DNA from: an uncultured Candidatus Thioglobus sp. | GTDB taxonomy: Bacteria; Pseudomonadota; Gammaproteobacteria; PS1; Pseudothioglobaceae | Assembly: GCA_905612405.1 (NCBI GenBank) | Contig: CAJQRX010000006.1 | Span: forward strand, 1-56,576 | DNA: 56,576 bases | Reading direction: 5' to 3' | In this document: positions 1 to 11,254 of the stretch, in pieces | Layout: each line of letters opens with the position of its first letter | Numbering within the stretch: the first letter of the stretch is position 1 | Translations under genes and position numbers: made by a program | The notes under the pieces: generated by a model | The model's input: only the letters and a program-made list of their open reading frames with translations | What the model was told of the DNA's origin: nothing | Databases searched by the model: none

Positions 1-1
1 T

Positions 2-370
2 GTAGTAACCGATGGTTGTATCAAATGTAAGCACTTAGATTGTGTTGAAGTCTGCCCAGTAGATTGTTTTTATGAAGGTGAAAACACACTAGTTATTAAC
101 CCAGATGAATGCATTGATTGTGATGCTTGTGTTCCAGAGTATCCAGTTGAGGCAATATTGCCAGACACTGACCCAGTTGGAATTAAATGGTTAGAGTTTA
201 ATAGAAAGTATAGTACTGAGATGAATTGGCCAGTTATTACTGAAAATAATGGTCCAGATCCAGAGCACGAAAAATATCACCCTGATAATTTTCCAGATGG
301 AAAGATGCACTTATTTTCTGAAAACCTGGTGAAGGTGATTAAGAGTTATTCACTGAATCTTTTAATATAG
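2..370 (+). pseudogene. fdxA: 7Fe (3Fe-4S/4Fe-4S) ferredoxin, FdxA-like; 5' truncated by window edge, with apparent 3' frameshift and a Cys-to-Tyr change
   Basis: Frame 2 reads [52 protein letters not shown]..., typical of FdxA. The last Cys of CxxCxxCxxxCP is Tyr (TAT 140-142). Near 325 the reading frame leaves an in-register ENPGEGD-stop encoded in the +2 frame. Confidence 0.75.
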
Positions 371-381
371 AGGACAAAGTT

Positions 382-1953
382 ATGAAAATTGGAGCTCTTA
401 AAGAGATTTCTTTAGGTGAAAAGCGTGTTGCGCTTACCCCTGATAGCGCTATTCAACTTCAAAAGCTTGGTCATGATTGCCTAGTTGAGTCAGGCTCTGG
501 TTTGGCTTCTGGTTTTAGTGATGAGCAATATAAAGCTGCAGGCGTTGAAATTTCCACTAACGCCGAAGAGCTAACCAAAACAAGTGATGTAATCGTTAAG
601 GTTCTTCCGCCAAGTGAAGCTGAGGTCAAGAAATTTTCCTCGTCCAAAATACTAATTTCCTTCTTCTATCCGGGCACTAATGAAGCACTACTGGAGATTG
701 CTAAATCAAAAGATGCTAGCGTTATCGCTATGGATATGGTTCCAAGGATTAGTCGCGCCCAGAAAATGGACGCCCTATCCTCTATGGCCAATATTTCGGG
801 TTATCGCGCCGTGATTGAAGCTGGTAACAACTTTGGCCGCTTTTTTACCGGTCAAATGACCGCTGCTGGTAAAGTACCCCCGGCAAAAGTTTTAGTGGTT
901 GGCGCCGGTGTTGCTGGACTAGCAGCGATTGGCACTTCTACCTCTCTTGGTGCAATAACCTATGCGTTCGATGTGCGCCCAGAAGTTGCCGAGCAGGTAG
1001 AATCTATGGGCGCCGAATTTGTCTTTCTAGATTTTGCTGATGAACAGACCGATGATGGCTCAAGTGGTGGCTATGCTGCAGTATCTTCGCCTGAATTTAC
1101 TAACGCTCAATTGAGCAAGTTTCGTGAGATTGCGCCAGACATAGATATTTTGATTACTACTGCATTGATCCCAAATCGTGAAGCGCCCGAACTTTGGACC
1201 TCAGATATGGTTAACAGCATGAAATCAGGCTCAGTGATAGTGGATCTTGCTGCTGAAAAAGGTGGAAATTGTAAGCTAACTGTTCTTGATGAGCGAATTG
1301 TGACAGATAATGGCGTTATTATTATTGGTTATACGGACTTTCCAAGTCGAATGGCTGCGCAGGCGAGTACTCTTTATGCCAGCAATATTCGTCATATGAT
1401 CTCGGACTTAACTCCCGAAAAAGATGGAGTGATTGTGCACGACATGGAAGATGATGTTATCCGCGGAGCTACGGTTGCGCATAATGGTGAAATTACTTTC
1501 CCTCCTCCACCTCCAAAAATTCAGGCAATTGCTGCCGCTCCCAAAGAAAGGGTTCCAGATAAAACACCCGAAGAAATACGTGCTAATGAAATTGCAGCTT
1601 TTAAAAAACAAACTAAAAACCAAATTATATTACTAGTAGTTGGTGGTGCGTTGATGTTCTTAGTTGGAAGCTATGCACCTGCAAGTTTTATGCAGCATTT
1701 TATTGTTTTTATCTTATCTATTTTTGTTGGCTTTCAAGTGATTTGGAATGTTAGCCACTCGCTGCATACTCCACTTATGGCAGCTACTAATGCTATTTCT
1801 TCAATTATAATATTAGGAGCAATACTTCAGATAAGCTCAACTAGCTCTCTAGTAATCATTTTAGCTTCAATATCGATATTTTTTGCTGGTATCAATATAT
1901 TTGGCGGCTTCATCGTAACAAGGCGCATGCTTGCCATGTTCCAAAAATCTTAA
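382..1953 (+). CDS. pntA: NAD(P) transhydrogenase subunit alpha
   Basis: 523 aa. [41 protein letters not shown]-terminus, [18 protein letters not shown] Rossmann motif, C-terminal TM segments. Confidence 0.97.
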   Translation: MKIGALKEISLGEKRVALTPDSAIQLQKLGHDCLVESGSGLASGFSDEQYKAAGVEISTNAEELTKTSDVIVKVLPPSEAEVKKFSSSKILISFFYPGTNEALLEIAKSKDASVIAMDMVPRISRAQKMDALSSMANISGYRAVIEAGNNFGRFFTGQMTAAGKVPPAKVLVVGAGVAGLAAIGTSTSLGAITYAFDVRPEVAEQVESMGAEFVFLDFADEQTDDGSSGGYAAVSSPEFTNAQLSKFREIAPDIDILITTALIPNREAPELWTSDMVNSMKSGSVIVDLAAEKGGNCKLTVLDERIVTDNGVIIIGYTDFPSRMAAQASTLYASNIRHMISDLTPEKDGVIVHDMEDDVIRGATVAHNGEITFPPPPPKIQAIAAAPKERVPDKTPEEIRANEIAAFKKQTKNQIILLVVGGALMFLVGSYAPASFMQHFIVFILSIFVGFQVIWNVSHSLHTPLMAATNAISSIIILGAILQISSTSSLVIILASISIFFAGINIFGGFIVTRRMLAMFQKS

Positions 1954-1966
1954 GGAGATAGGCACC

Positions 1967-3400
1967 ATGGAAATGGGTTTTACTTCCGCTGTTTATGTTC
2001 TTGCAGCTATATTGTTTATTCTATCGCTTGGTGGACTATCTGGTCAGGAAAGCGCAAAACGCGCTGTTTGGTACGGTATTACTGGGATGGCACTTGCTGT
2101 TTCTGCTACCCTATTAGGACCTGGGCTCGGACTATGGTGGCTATCTCTTGTCTTGATAAGTGCTGGTGGCTTGGTAGGTTACCAGTTAGCATCAAAAGTT
2201 GGTATGACTCAAATGCCGGAGCTCGTTGCTGGGATGCATACATTGGTCGGTCTTGCTGCGGTATTTGTGGGCTTTAACACGCACTTTGAACTCGTCAATA
2301 TTTCAAACATGGATGTTGCAGCCAAGAAAACTCTTGAAGGGTTTTCCGCGTTACTTGCTAAAAAATCAAGTATTGAGATAAACATACTTCGTGTTGAGAC
2401 CTCATTGGGCATCTGGATTGGCGCTGTTACATTTACAGGTTCACTGATTGCTTATGGGAAACTTGCGGGCAAAGTAACATCAGCAGCAACTAAATTACCT
2501 GGAGGTCATTTTCTAAACGCAGCTGCATCAATCTTGTCAGTATTATCAATAGCTTGGTATTTAAATTCTGGTGAGTTATTGTCGATGATCATTTTAATGA
2601 TTATGGCTTTATTCATTGGCTATCACCTAATTATGGGAATTGGCGGCGCCGATATGCCAGTAGTTGTATCTATGCTAAACTCTTATTCTGGCTGGGCAGC
2701 AGCAGCAATTGGATTCAGTCTGGGCAATGATCTTTTGATTGTTGTTGGAGCGCTAGTGGGATCATCAGGCGCTATTTTATCCTACATCATGTGCAAAGCC
2801 ATGAACAGGTCTTTTGTAAGCGTTATTTTAGGTGGTTTTGGTGGCTCATCTGGCCCACAAATGGAGATTAAGGGTAATCAAGTGGCTATTGATGCAGATG
2901 GTGTGGCTACTATGTTAAATGATGCTGAGAGCATTGTAATAATCCCAGGGTACGGTATGGCTGTGGCTCAAGCTCAACAATCAGTGGCTGAATTAGCGCG
3001 TAAGTTACGTGCTCAGGGTAAAAATGTACGCTTTGCCATCCATCCAGTAGCTGGACGTTTGCCTGGCCATATGAATGTACTCCTGGCGGAGGCGCGTGTG
3101 CCTTATGATATCGTTATGGAGATGGATGAGATTAATGATGATTTCCCAGATACTGATGTGGCTATTGTAATTGGATCAAATGATATTGTGAATCCCGCCG
3201 CTCAAGACGATCCAAACAGTCCAATTGCAGGCATGCCTGTCTTGGAGTGCTGGAAGGCCAAACATGTGTTTGTCTCTAAACGGGGAGAGGGAACAGGATA
3301 TTCAGGCATTGAAAATCCATTATTCTTTAAGGAGAACACAAGAATGTTCTATGGGGATGCTAAAGAATCTCTGGACAAACTCCTTCCATTAATTGAATAA
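1967..3400 (+). CDS. pntB: NAD(P) transhydrogenase subunit beta
   Basis: Multi-TM N-terminus and C-terminal dIII domain ([38 protein letters not shown]). ATG at 1967 follows aaggagat; the listed ORF start at 1931 is upstream of this. Confidence 0.97.
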   Translation: MEMGFTSAVYVLAAILFILSLGGLSGQESAKRAVWYGITGMALAVSATLLGPGLGLWWLSLVLISAGGLVGYQLASKVGMTQMPELVAGMHTLVGLAAVFVGFNTHFELVNISNMDVAAKKTLEGFSALLAKKSSIEINILRVETSLGIWIGAVTFTGSLIAYGKLAGKVTSAATKLPGGHFLNAAASILSVLSIAWYLNSGELLSMIILMIMALFIGYHLIMGIGGADMPVVVSMLNSYSGWAAAAIGFSLGNDLLIVVGALVGSSGAILSYIMCKAMNRSFVSVILGGFGGSSGPQMEIKGNQVAIDADGVATMLNDAESIVIIPGYGMAVAQAQQSVAELARKLRAQGKNVRFAIHPVAGRLPGHMNVLLAEARVPYDIVMEMDEINDDFPDTDVAIVIGSNDIVNPAAQDDPNSPIAGMPVLECWKAKHVFVSKRGEGTGYSGIENPLFFKENTRMFYGDAKESLDKLLPLIE

Positions 3401-3503
3401 TCGGTAACATTTAATATGAAGAAACTACTCTTAATTTTAAAAAAATTTATTGACAACATTAGAAGCACAATTAAATCTTTTGAAAGATAAAATTTATTAA
3501 ATT

Positions 3504-3692
3504 ATGTATAAATTGATTACGTGTTTTTTTTGTTTTGAACAGTTTGAAGTTTTGTTAGAAATCGACGCATCCTTTACTGGGAGTGACAGTGAGATTTATG
3601 ATTGTGAGATATGTTGCAATCCAAATAAACTCGATTATGAAGCTTATGATGGTGAAATAAACAGAATTAATGTTGGTGATGGAAATGAATGA
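3504..3692 (+). CDS. Small CPxCG-related cysteine-rich protein (putative zinc ribbon)
   Basis: 62 aa, ITCFFCFEQFEVLLEID...IYDCEICCNPNKLDYEAYDGEI. CxxC plus DCxxCC spacing matches the CPxCG family, though CPxCG itself has become CFFCF. Confidence 0.7.
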   Translation: MYKLITCFFCFEQFEVLLEIDASFTGSDSEIYDCEICCNPNKLDYEAYDGEINRINVGDGNE

Positions 3693-3848
3693 ATTTATGG
3701 AGCACGAAAACTCCTTAATTATTTCAAGAAATATGTTGGCAGATATGAGATTCAACCAGTCACCTACAGTCCTTCCATATAGGGATATACAAGTTATTGG
3801 TGTAAATTCTACTTACTAATATTTTTTTAAACAACTAAGGATTATATT

Positions 3849-4883
3849 ATGATAGCATTAGTTAAAAGTCACTCAGAGAAAGGAATTTGGCTTGAAGACG
3901 TACCCATGCCAGAGGTAGGTAGTAATGATGTGCTCGTCAAAGTCCAGAAAACTGCAATTTGTGGTACTGACATACATATTTATAATTGGGACGCATGGGC
4001 AAAAAAAACCATTTCTGTGCCAATGACTACAGGCCATGAATTTGCTGGGGTTATTGCTGAGTTAGGTGAAAGTGTTGTTGGACTAAAGACTGGTGATCTA
4101 GTCTCTGCTGAGGGTCATATAGTTTGCAATCGATGCCGTAACTGCCTAGGTGGTCGCAAACACCTGTGTCCTAACACTGTTGGGATTGGAGTTAATCGAA
4201 ATGGATCTTTTGCAGAGTATGTATCGGTTCCAGCAGAAAATGTATTTAAACCAAGTGTCAAAATTTCAGCGGACTTACTAGCCTGTTTCGACCCCTATGG
4301 AAATGCAGTTCATACCGCTCTTTCATTTGATTTGGTGGGAGAGGATATTTTAATAACTGGCGCAGGTCCAATTGGAATTATGGCGGCAATGGTTGCTGTT
4401 CATAGTGGTGCTCGTAATATAGTAATTACTGATTTAAATGAATACCGTCTTGATTTAGTTAAAAAAATCTTACCAAAAGTTATTACTGTTAATGTTGAAA
4501 AAAATCAAATCACGAAAGAATTAATGGAAAGTTTAGGTATTTTTGAAGGTTTTGATGTTGGCTTTGAAATGTCAGGCTCCCCTCAGGCATTTGGGGAGAT
4601 GCTTAATAAAATGATTAATGGTGGTAAGGTAGCAATGCTAGCCATCATGCCTTCGGGTTCTGGAATTGATTGGGACTTGGTTGTATTCAAAGGGTTACAT
4701 ATAAAAGGTATTTATGGTCGTGAGATTTTTGAGACTTGGTATAAAGGTTCTATGATGGTGCAAAGTGGTCTCCCACTTGAAAAAATTATTACCCACCATT
4801 ACCATTACACTGACTTCCAGAAGGGTTTTGATGTAATGTGTTCAGGCCAATCTGGCAAAGTCATCCTCAATTGGGAAGATTAA
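3849..4883 (+). CDS. tdh: L-threonine 3-dehydrogenase
   Basis: 344 aa zinc MDR dehydrogenase ([40 protein letters not shown]), directly followed by kbl. Confidence 0.96.
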   Translation: MIALVKSHSEKGIWLEDVPMPEVGSNDVLVKVQKTAICGTDIHIYNWDAWAKKTISVPMTTGHEFAGVIAELGESVVGLKTGDLVSAEGHIVCNRCRNCLGGRKHLCPNTVGIGVNRNGSFAEYVSVPAENVFKPSVKISADLLACFDPYGNAVHTALSFDLVGEDILITGAGPIGIMAAMVAVHSGARNIVITDLNEYRLDLVKKILPKVITVNVEKNQITKELMESLGIFEGFDVGFEMSGSPQAFGEMLNKMINGGKVAMLAIMPSGSGIDWDLVVFKGLHIKGIYGREIFETWYKGSMMVQSGLPLEKIITHHYHYTDFQKGFDVMCSGQSGKVILNWED

Positions 4884-4897
4884 TTTAAGGAATTTTA

Positions 4898-6091
4898 ATG
4901 AGTTTTAAAAGTGCAAAAGTTAGCTTAAAAAAAGATTTAAATGCCATTAAAGAGGCAAGTTTATGGAAAACTGAACGCGTCATTGCATCTGATCAAAAAA
5001 ACCAAATTACACTTGAAGGTGGCACTGAAGTGATAAATATGTGTGCGAACAATTATCTTGGTTTAGCAAACCATTCTGATGTAATTCAAGCAGCTAAAGA
5101 TAGTTTTAGTGATTGGGGTTTTGGCTTGTCATCTGTCCGCTTTATTTGTGGTACTCAGAGTATCCATAAAAAACTTGAACACAAGGTTAGTGAATTTCTC
5201 GGCATGGAAGATACGATTCTCTATGCAGCTTGTTTTGATGCCAATACAGGCCTCTTTGAAACAATTTTGTCTAAGGATGATGCTGTTATATCTGATGAAC
5301 TTAATCATGCATCAATCATTGATGGTGTTCGTCTATGTAAGGCGGCTCGATTTCGTTATAAGCACAATGACTTGACTGATCTTGAAGCAAAACTAATTGA
5401 AGCTAAAGAGAGTGGTGCTAGACGTATCTTAATTACAACTGACGGCGTTTTTTCGATGGATGGAACTATAGCTCAGCTCGATAAAATATGTGACTTAGCT
5501 GATAAGTATGATGCCATGGTCCATCACGATGACTGTCATGCGACTGGCTTTATAGGTAAGACGGGCCGAGGAGTTCATGAATATTGTGATGTGATGGACC
5601 GTGTTGATATTATTACTGGAACCTTTGGTAAGGCGCTTGGTGGTGGCTCGGGTGGCTTTACTTCAGGCCGTCAAGAAGTCATTGATATACTGAGACAAAG
5701 CTCTAGGCCCTATTTATTTTCAAATACTGTAGCGCCTTCGATATGTGCAGCTTCACTTAAAGTGCTAGAGATGCTCTCAAATTCTACAGAGCTTAGAGAC
5801 CATCTAGAAAAGAATACACATTACTTTCGTCAGGGTATGCAAAAAGCAGGCTTTAATGTGAATGATGGCGTTCATCCAATAGTTCCAGTCATGTTAGGTG
5901 ATGCTAAATTAGCACAAAAGATGTCAGTCAAACTTCTAGAAAAGGGGATTTATGCTATTGGTTTTTTCTTTCCTGTGGTGCCAAAAGGCAAAGCAAGGAT
6001 CAGAGTACAAATATCAGCGGGACATACCAAAAGTGATTTAGATAAAGCAATTGAAGCTTTTTCCTCTACTTATAAGGATTTATCAGGTTAA
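4898..6091 (+). CDS. kbl: Glycine C-acetyltransferase (2-amino-3-ketobutyrate CoA ligase)
   Basis: 397 aa alpha-oxoamine synthase: [40 protein letters not shown]. Confidence 0.96.
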   Translation: MSFKSAKVSLKKDLNAIKEASLWKTERVIASDQKNQITLEGGTEVINMCANNYLGLANHSDVIQAAKDSFSDWGFGLSSVRFICGTQSIHKKLEHKVSEFLGMEDTILYAACFDANTGLFETILSKDDAVISDELNHASIIDGVRLCKAARFRYKHNDLTDLEAKLIEAKESGARRILITTDGVFSMDGTIAQLDKICDLADKYDAMVHHDDCHATGFIGKTGRGVHEYCDVMDRVDIITGTFGKALGGGSGGFTSGRQEVIDILRQSSRPYLFSNTVAPSICAASLKVLEMLSNSTELRDHLEKNTHYFRQGMQKAGFNVNDGVHPIVPVMLGDAKLAQKMSVKLLEKGIYAIGFFFPVVPKGKARIRVQISAGHTKSDLDKAIEAFSSTYKDLSG

Positions 6092-6135
6092 AGAAAAAAA
6101 ATTAAGTATTAAGCCACCCTCTTAAAGATATATTG

Positions 6136-7776
6136 TCACAGATTAAACGCATAAGTTGCTTTTATAGGGCTTAATTGCTCCTTTCCCAAAATCATATCTG
6201 CTGCACGAGCAGCTATCATTTGAGTTGGAGCATTTAAATTTCCTGAAATTATTTGCGGCATAACAGAGGCATCGACAACGCGAAGATTTTTGATTCCATG
6301 TACTTTCATTTGTTCATCAACAACTGCCATTTCACCATTCCCCATAGCACAAGTACAGCTGGGGTGATAATCTGTCTCCGCGTCATTTCTTATAAACTGC
6401 TTAATGTCAGCGTCAGATTGCACTTTTGGACCTGGTATTAACTCGACCCCCCTGAATTCATCAAATGCTGGCTGTGAAATGAGTACACGCGCTTTTTTAA
6501 ATCCATTCACCATATCAGCTAAATCTTCTGAGTCTTGGAAGTAATTAAATGTCATTAATGGTTTTTCAAGTGGATTTGCAGACTTTAGAGTTACTTGTCC
6601 CCTACTTCGAGGTCGCAGATGATCTACATGAATTGAAAAAGCCTGTAGTAAAGATATTTTGTCGTCATTATATTCAAGTCCTACTGGACCAAAGTGATAC
6701 TGTATGTCAGGGTATGCTTGACTTGGACTGCTTTTTATCAGTCCACCCGCTTCCCAAATATTTGAAGTGGCGATTCCCTTTCTAGTAAAAACCCATCTTA
6801 TACCGGTTGCTAATTTTCGATGAGGTTGATTAACTTTATGTATTGGAAAACTTTTTTTGCATGCGTATTGTAATATGACACACGAATGGTCTTGAAGATT
6901 TTGACCAACACCAGGAAGATCTACATGAATATCTATTCTATGCTCTTTCAGATGCTTTGATGGGCCGACACCAGAAAGCATCAGTAAATGTGGGGAGTTT
7001 ATTGCCCCACCCGATAGTATTACTTCTTTATTTGCTTCTACTGAATGAAGCTTTCCCTTGTGCTTAAAGGAAACCCCATTTGCTGAATTACCAGTAATAT
7101 TTATTTTCATGACCTGTGCTTTTGTGAGGAGCGTTATATTTCCTCGAGCAAGAGCTGGCCTTAAATATGCTCCAGCAGCACTGCATCGACGCCCATGTTT
7201 TCGGGTTGCATCAAGCCTTGCTATTCCTTCGGGATTAAAACCATTAAGATCTTCAGAATAACCTTGTCCAGATTGTCGTCCTGCTTCTTCAAGTGCATCA
7301 AACAAAGGATTATCAAAAGAACCTTTTGTGACGCCAAGATTGCCGCTACCTCCTCGCCACTCATCTTCACCACGATCTGAATTCTCACCTTCTTTAAAAT
7401 AAGGTAAGCATTGATCATAAGACCAATCCTTTAATCCACATTCAATTTGCCATCGATCATAATCTAATGGATGACCTCGCATATAAACCATTGAGTTAAT
7501 AGACGAAGAGCCTCCAACAACTTTACCTCGAGGCATTGGAACATTTCGATCAAAAAGCTCTGATTCATTCTCGGTTGAATAATTCCAGTTAATCTTTGGG
7601 TTTCGGTAAGCTTTATAAACACCAGCAGGTATATGGATCATCAAATTATAATCCATTGGACCCGCCTCTATAACTAAGATCTTATGTTTCTTATCTTCAC
7701 CAAGCTTATTTGCGAGTACACACCCTGCTGAGCCGGCGCCAACTATTACATAATCATAATTTTCCATAAAACTCAA
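6136..7776 (-). CDS. GMC family oxidoreductase (choline dehydrogenase-like, FAD-dependent)
   Basis: DYVIVGAGSAGCVLANKL, GKVVGGSSSINSMVYMRG, DASVMPQIISGNLNAPTQMIAARAADMI. Confidence 0.92.
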   Translation of the reverse strand: MSFMENYDYVIVGAGSAGCVLANKLGEDKKHKILVIEAGPMDYNLMIHIPAGVYKAYRNPKINWNYSTENESELFDRNVPMPRGKVVGGSSSINSMVYMRGHPLDYDRWQIECGLKDWSYDQCLPYFKEGENSDRGEDEWRGGSGNLGVTKGSFDNPLFDALEEAGRQSGQGYSEDLNGFNPEGIARLDATRKHGRRCSAAGAYLRPALARGNITLLTKAQVMKINITGNSANGVSFKHKGKLHSVEANKEVILSGGAINSPHLLMLSGVGPSKHLKEHRIDIHVDLPGVGQNLQDHSCVILQYACKKSFPIHKVNQPHRKLATGIRWVFTRKGIATSNIWEAGGLIKSSPSQAYPDIQYHFGPVGLEYNDDKISLLQAFSIHVDHLRPRSRGQVTLKSANPLEKPLMTFNYFQDSEDLADMVNGFKKARVLISQPAFDEFRGVELIPGPKVQSDADIKQFIRNDAETDYHPSCTCAMGNGEMAVVDEQMKVHGIKNLRVVDASVMPQIISGNLNAPTQMIAARAADMILGKEQLSPIKATYAFNL

Positions 7777-7870
7777 CGCTTAAAACACTTTAACTAATAG
7801 TTTAAATTAACTCTCCCTAATACACCAGACGAAATTTGGACTTTAGTCCAAGTTGACTTATAATCGTAGT

Positions 7871-9364
7871 ATGAAGAAACTACTCCTACTTTTAATTCTA
7901 TTCTTCTTCTCAGCTCAAGGTTTTGCTGCAGGATGTCCTGATGGCAGTGAGCCAGTTAAGAGTGTTTCTGCTGATGGAAGTTATTACCTATATCACTGTG
8001 GCAATGCTAATAATGAGCAATCATCTTCTTCTAGTTCAAACACAAAAGCAGTAGCTGGTATTGATATTGTGAATGACCCCAATATTGACTTTTTCAAGCC
8101 ACCACAAAAGCCATATCCAACAGGTAAATTATATTGGTTTGGACGGATGTGGCAGATGACAGATTTTAATAATGATGGATTCAGTGATGTGATTTATATA
8201 GGCACTATGAATCCAAATAATGTTGATATGATTGGAGTCGATACTGGTGGGATTTGCGGTGGTGGAGCTTGTAAAGGAAATAAACCATTACCATCATTGT
8301 TTTTGGGTGATGCAAAAGGCAAACTTACTTACGTGCCTCATCTACTAATTGATAAACGTGAAGATAGTGGAATGTCACTAGGAAGACAGCTTCTTGTTGC
8401 TGATTATAATAATGACAGTATTCTTGATTTTTATATTGCTGATACTGCAGTTGGCACCCATAACGGTTTTAGGGATAGCTATTTTTTAAGCCAATCCAAT
8501 GGAACTTGGCTGGAATCATCAAAAACACATCTAAGCCACTCTAATTTTGAAGTATTTGACCACGGCGCTGCAACAGGTGATATTGATAATGATGGCGATA
8601 TGGATGTTGTTATCACTGAAACTAACTGGAAAACAGGAACAGCTTTATGGTGCTTAATAAATGATGGAACAGGTTATCTAAATAAACGCAAGTGTGGTGG
8701 TATTTTTTCTTTTGCCCTAGAGCTTGCTGATATCGATGGTGATGGTGATTTAGACGTATTACTGGGAGCACACGAATTTGAGAAGAGTATAGATTTCACT
8801 GGTATTGTTTGGAATGATGGTAGGGGTAATTTTAACAAGCACAACAATACCCGCTTACCTCAACATAAAAAGAAATGGGGCTCAGTGCCTGAAGTTTCAG
8901 CGGCTGATTTGGATAATGATGGTGACCTAGATATTGTATACAGCAGAGCCGGTGTTTTATATTCAGGAACAGCAATACAAATCATAGAAAACTTAGGTAA
9001 CAGGAAGTTTAAAGACCACGGAATATTTCCTTTAGTTGAGGCACCAGATGACTTCATACCAATCCACGAAGGAAATGAATGGAATGATTTTATTGAGGAT
9101 ATTCGATTTAGAGACCTAGATAAAGATGGAGATATCGATTTATATTTATCGAGCTCTATGTCACTTAAGACAGACGGTATGGTTTTGCTAAATCAGGGTG
9201 ATTTTGCTTTTGAGTTATTGCTCCCTAACGCATCTAAAAAGTATGTAAAAATTGACTACAAAGCTCCCACACCTGTCAATGAAGAACAAAAGGCAGAAGA
9301 GAAAGCAGTTTTAGATGAAATTGCGGCTTTTGAAGCCGAACTGGAATTGGAGCTCGCTCATTAA
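7871..9364 (+). CDS. Secreted FG-GAP/VCBS-repeat protein
   Basis: Signal peptide MKKLLLLLILFFFSAQGFA, then repeated Ca-binding-like motifs DFNNDGFSDV, DYNNDSILDF, DIDNDGDMDV, DIDGDGDLDV, DLDNDGDLDI, DLDKDGDIDL. ATG at 7871 preferred over the upstream TTG. Confidence 0.85.
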   Translation: MKKLLLLLILFFFSAQGFAAGCPDGSEPVKSVSADGSYYLYHCGNANNEQSSSSSSNTKAVAGIDIVNDPNIDFFKPPQKPYPTGKLYWFGRMWQMTDFNNDGFSDVIYIGTMNPNNVDMIGVDTGGICGGGACKGNKPLPSLFLGDAKGKLTYVPHLLIDKREDSGMSLGRQLLVADYNNDSILDFYIADTAVGTHNGFRDSYFLSQSNGTWLESSKTHLSHSNFEVFDHGAATGDIDNDGDMDVVITETNWKTGTALWCLINDGTGYLNKRKCGGIFSFALELADIDGDGDLDVLLGAHEFEKSIDFTGIVWNDGRGNFNKHNNTRLPQHKKKWGSVPEVSAADLDNDGDLDIVYSRAGVLYSGTAIQIIENLGNRKFKDHGIFPLVEAPDDFIPIHEGNEWNDFIEDIRFRDLDKDGDIDLYLSSSMSLKTDGMVLLNQGDFAFELLLPNASKKYVKIDYKAPTPVNEEQKAEEKAVLDEIAAFEAELELELAH

Positions 9365-9417
9365 TTAACCTCCCTCACACATCAGAGAGGATATGGTTGC
9401 TTCTGATAACTTAAATA

Positions 9418-9507
9418 TGGTGGAGGATGTGAGATTCGAACTCACGAATCGTTTAACCGATTACACACTTTCCAAGCGTGCGCATTAAGCCGCTCTGCCA
9501 ATCCTCC
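9418..9507 (-). tRNA. tRNA-Ser (anticodon GGA), CCA encoded
   Basis: Reverse complement GGAGGATTGGCAGAGCGGCTTAATGCGCACGCTTGGAAAGTGTGTAATCGGTTAAACGATTCGTGAGTTCGAATCTCACATCCTCCACCA: 7-bp acceptor stem, GGA anticodon in TTGGAAA loop, long variable arm, GTTCGAATC T loop. Confidence 0.96.
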
Positions 9508-9523
9508 GAAACTTTTTTATACT

Positions 9524-11164
9524 TTATCCTTTTGAGGACTCTACCATTGCCTCGATTTGCTCATCTTCAATGCGAGTCATAAGCGGTTTAAACTTATTGA
9601 TTTGATGACTGGTTAGTGGGGTCTTGATGTCATCCCAGTTAAGAGACTCAATATTAAGGAACTCTTCTGAGTTCTTAGCCATCTCTGGAAGAACTGGCTT
9701 AAGATAAGTCATTAGCACTCTAAACATGTTAATTGCAAGAGAAGTGACTTCGTGCACCTCTTTCTCTTTGCCCTCTTCTTTCGCAAGTTGCCATGGTTTT
9801 TTCTCATCAATGTATTGATTAGCCTTATCAGCAAGCTTCATAATTGAGCGCATTGCGTGCCCAAAGTTTCTAGCTTCGTAATGACCTGCAATTTCAGAGC
9901 TAGCGTCTACAAACTCATTGTAGAGCTCCAGCTCAATGCATTCAGCTGATAACTCTTTGTCATACTTCTTAACTACGAACGATGCACTTCTTGATGCAAT
10001 GTTTACTACCTTACCAACTATGTCTGAATTTACACGCTGCTTGAAGTCTTCTAGGTTTAAATCAATATCATCAATCTTTGATGAAAGCTTATAGGCATAG
10101 TAATAGCGAAGGCACTCTGGATTAAGGGTTTTCAAGTAAGTCCTTGCCTGAATAAAGGTTCCACGTGACTTACTCATCTTTTGGCCATTTACGGATAGGA
10201 AGCCGTGTGCAAAGATCGCGTTTGGTGTTCTAAAGTTTGAGCCCATAAGAGTCGCCGGCCAAAACAGTGCATGGAAATAAACAATGTCCTTGCCAATAAA
10301 ATGATACAACTCAGTGTCGGATCCTTTTGCAAAGAAGTCATCAAACTCAAGATCACTGTTGTCACATAATTTTTTAAAGCTAGCCATGTAGCCAATTGGC
10401 GCGTCCAGCCATACGTAAAAGTATTTGTCTTCAGTTCCAGGTATTCTGAAACCAAAATAAGGCTTATCCCTAGAAATATCCCATTGCTGAAGGCCTTGTT
10501 CGAACCACTCTGCTAATTTATTACTAACCTCCTCTTGGAGGTGCCCAGCATTTGTCCAGTCTTTAAGCTCTTTTTCAAACTGAGGAAGATCAAAGAAATA
10601 ATGCTCAGACTCTTTTTCAATTGGGATTGCGCCTGAAACCACAGACTTAGCATTCTTCAGCTCTGTTGTTGAGTATGTTGCGCCGCAGGATTCGCAGTTA
10701 TCACCGTATTGATCATCAGCTCCACACTTAGGACACTCACCCTTAATGAAACGGTCTGGCAGAAACATTTCTTTTTCAGGGTCATAGGCCTGTGATATAA
10801 CGCGAGTCTTAATAAAACCCGAATCTTTAAGGCGAGAATAAATCAGTTCTGAGTAATAACGGTTCTCTTCTGAGTGCGTTGAGTGAAACTGGCTAAAGTT
10901 AACATTGAAGTCACTGAAGTCCGCTTGATGGCGCTCACTAACACCTGCAATTAACTCTTCAGGATCAATACCCATTTCATCAGCCTTAAGCATGATTGGA
11001 GTGCCGTGGGCATCGTCAGCACAAACATAATGACATTCATTACCCTGCATTTTTTGAAACCGAACCCAGATGTCTGTCTGAATGTATTCAAGCAAGTGCC
11101 CTAAATGGATTTCACCATTGGCATAAGGTAGAGCTGAAGTAACAAGTATTCTCCGTTTGTTCAT
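9524..11164 (-). CDS. metG: Methionyl-tRNA synthetase
   Basis: [26 protein letters not shown], zinc knuckle [31 protein letters not shown]. Confidence 0.97.
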   Translation of the reverse strand: MNKRRILVTSALPYANGEIHLGHLLEYIQTDIWVRFQKMQGNECHYVCADDAHGTPIMLKADEMGIDPEELIAGVSERHQADFSDFNVNFSQFHSTHSEENRYYSELIYSRLKDSGFIKTRVISQAYDPEKEMFLPDRFIKGECPKCGADDQYGDNCESCGATYSTTELKNAKSVVSGAIPIEKESEHYFFDLPQFEKELKDWTNAGHLQEEVSNKLAEWFEQGLQQWDISRDKPYFGFRIPGTEDKYFYVWLDAPIGYMASFKKLCDNSDLEFDDFFAKGSDTELYHFIGKDIVYFHALFWPATLMGSNFRTPNAIFAHGFLSVNGQKMSKSRGTFIQARTYLKTLNPECLRYYYAYKLSSKIDDIDLNLEDFKQRVNSDIVGKVVNIASRSASFVVKKYDKELSAECIELELYNEFVDASSEIAGHYEARNFGHAMRSIMKLADKANQYIDEKKPWQLAKEEGKEKEVHEVTSLAINMFRVLMTYLKPVLPEMAKNSEEFLNIESLNWDDIKTPLTSHQINKFKPLMTRIEDEQIEAMVESSKG

Positions 11165-11254
11165 AATTAGTTATCAATAATCCTAATATTATTAAGGATT
11201 CCTAAGATAGTTGTACGATAAAATAGCGCTATTTTACCGACTGAGGTCATCAAA

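Noticed and set aside
1408-1636. ORFs of 71 aa (-) and 67 aa (+) inside pntA
   Set aside because: Shadow frames within a clearly coding, well-conserved pntA; no protein-like motifs. The same reasoning applies to other internal antisense/alternate ORFs in the track (for example 2068-2277, 5109-5375, 6253-6441, 10189-10455, 43544-43831, 49376-49621, 55340-55597).
3416-3490. 24-aa micro-ORF MKKLLLILKKFIDNIRSTIKSFER downstream of pntB
   Set aside because: Cationic amphipathic composition is tempting, and its first 15 nt equal those of the FG-GAP gene, but Lys/Leu/Ile-rich peptides are expected by chance in AT-rich DNA and there is no clear ribosome-binding site.
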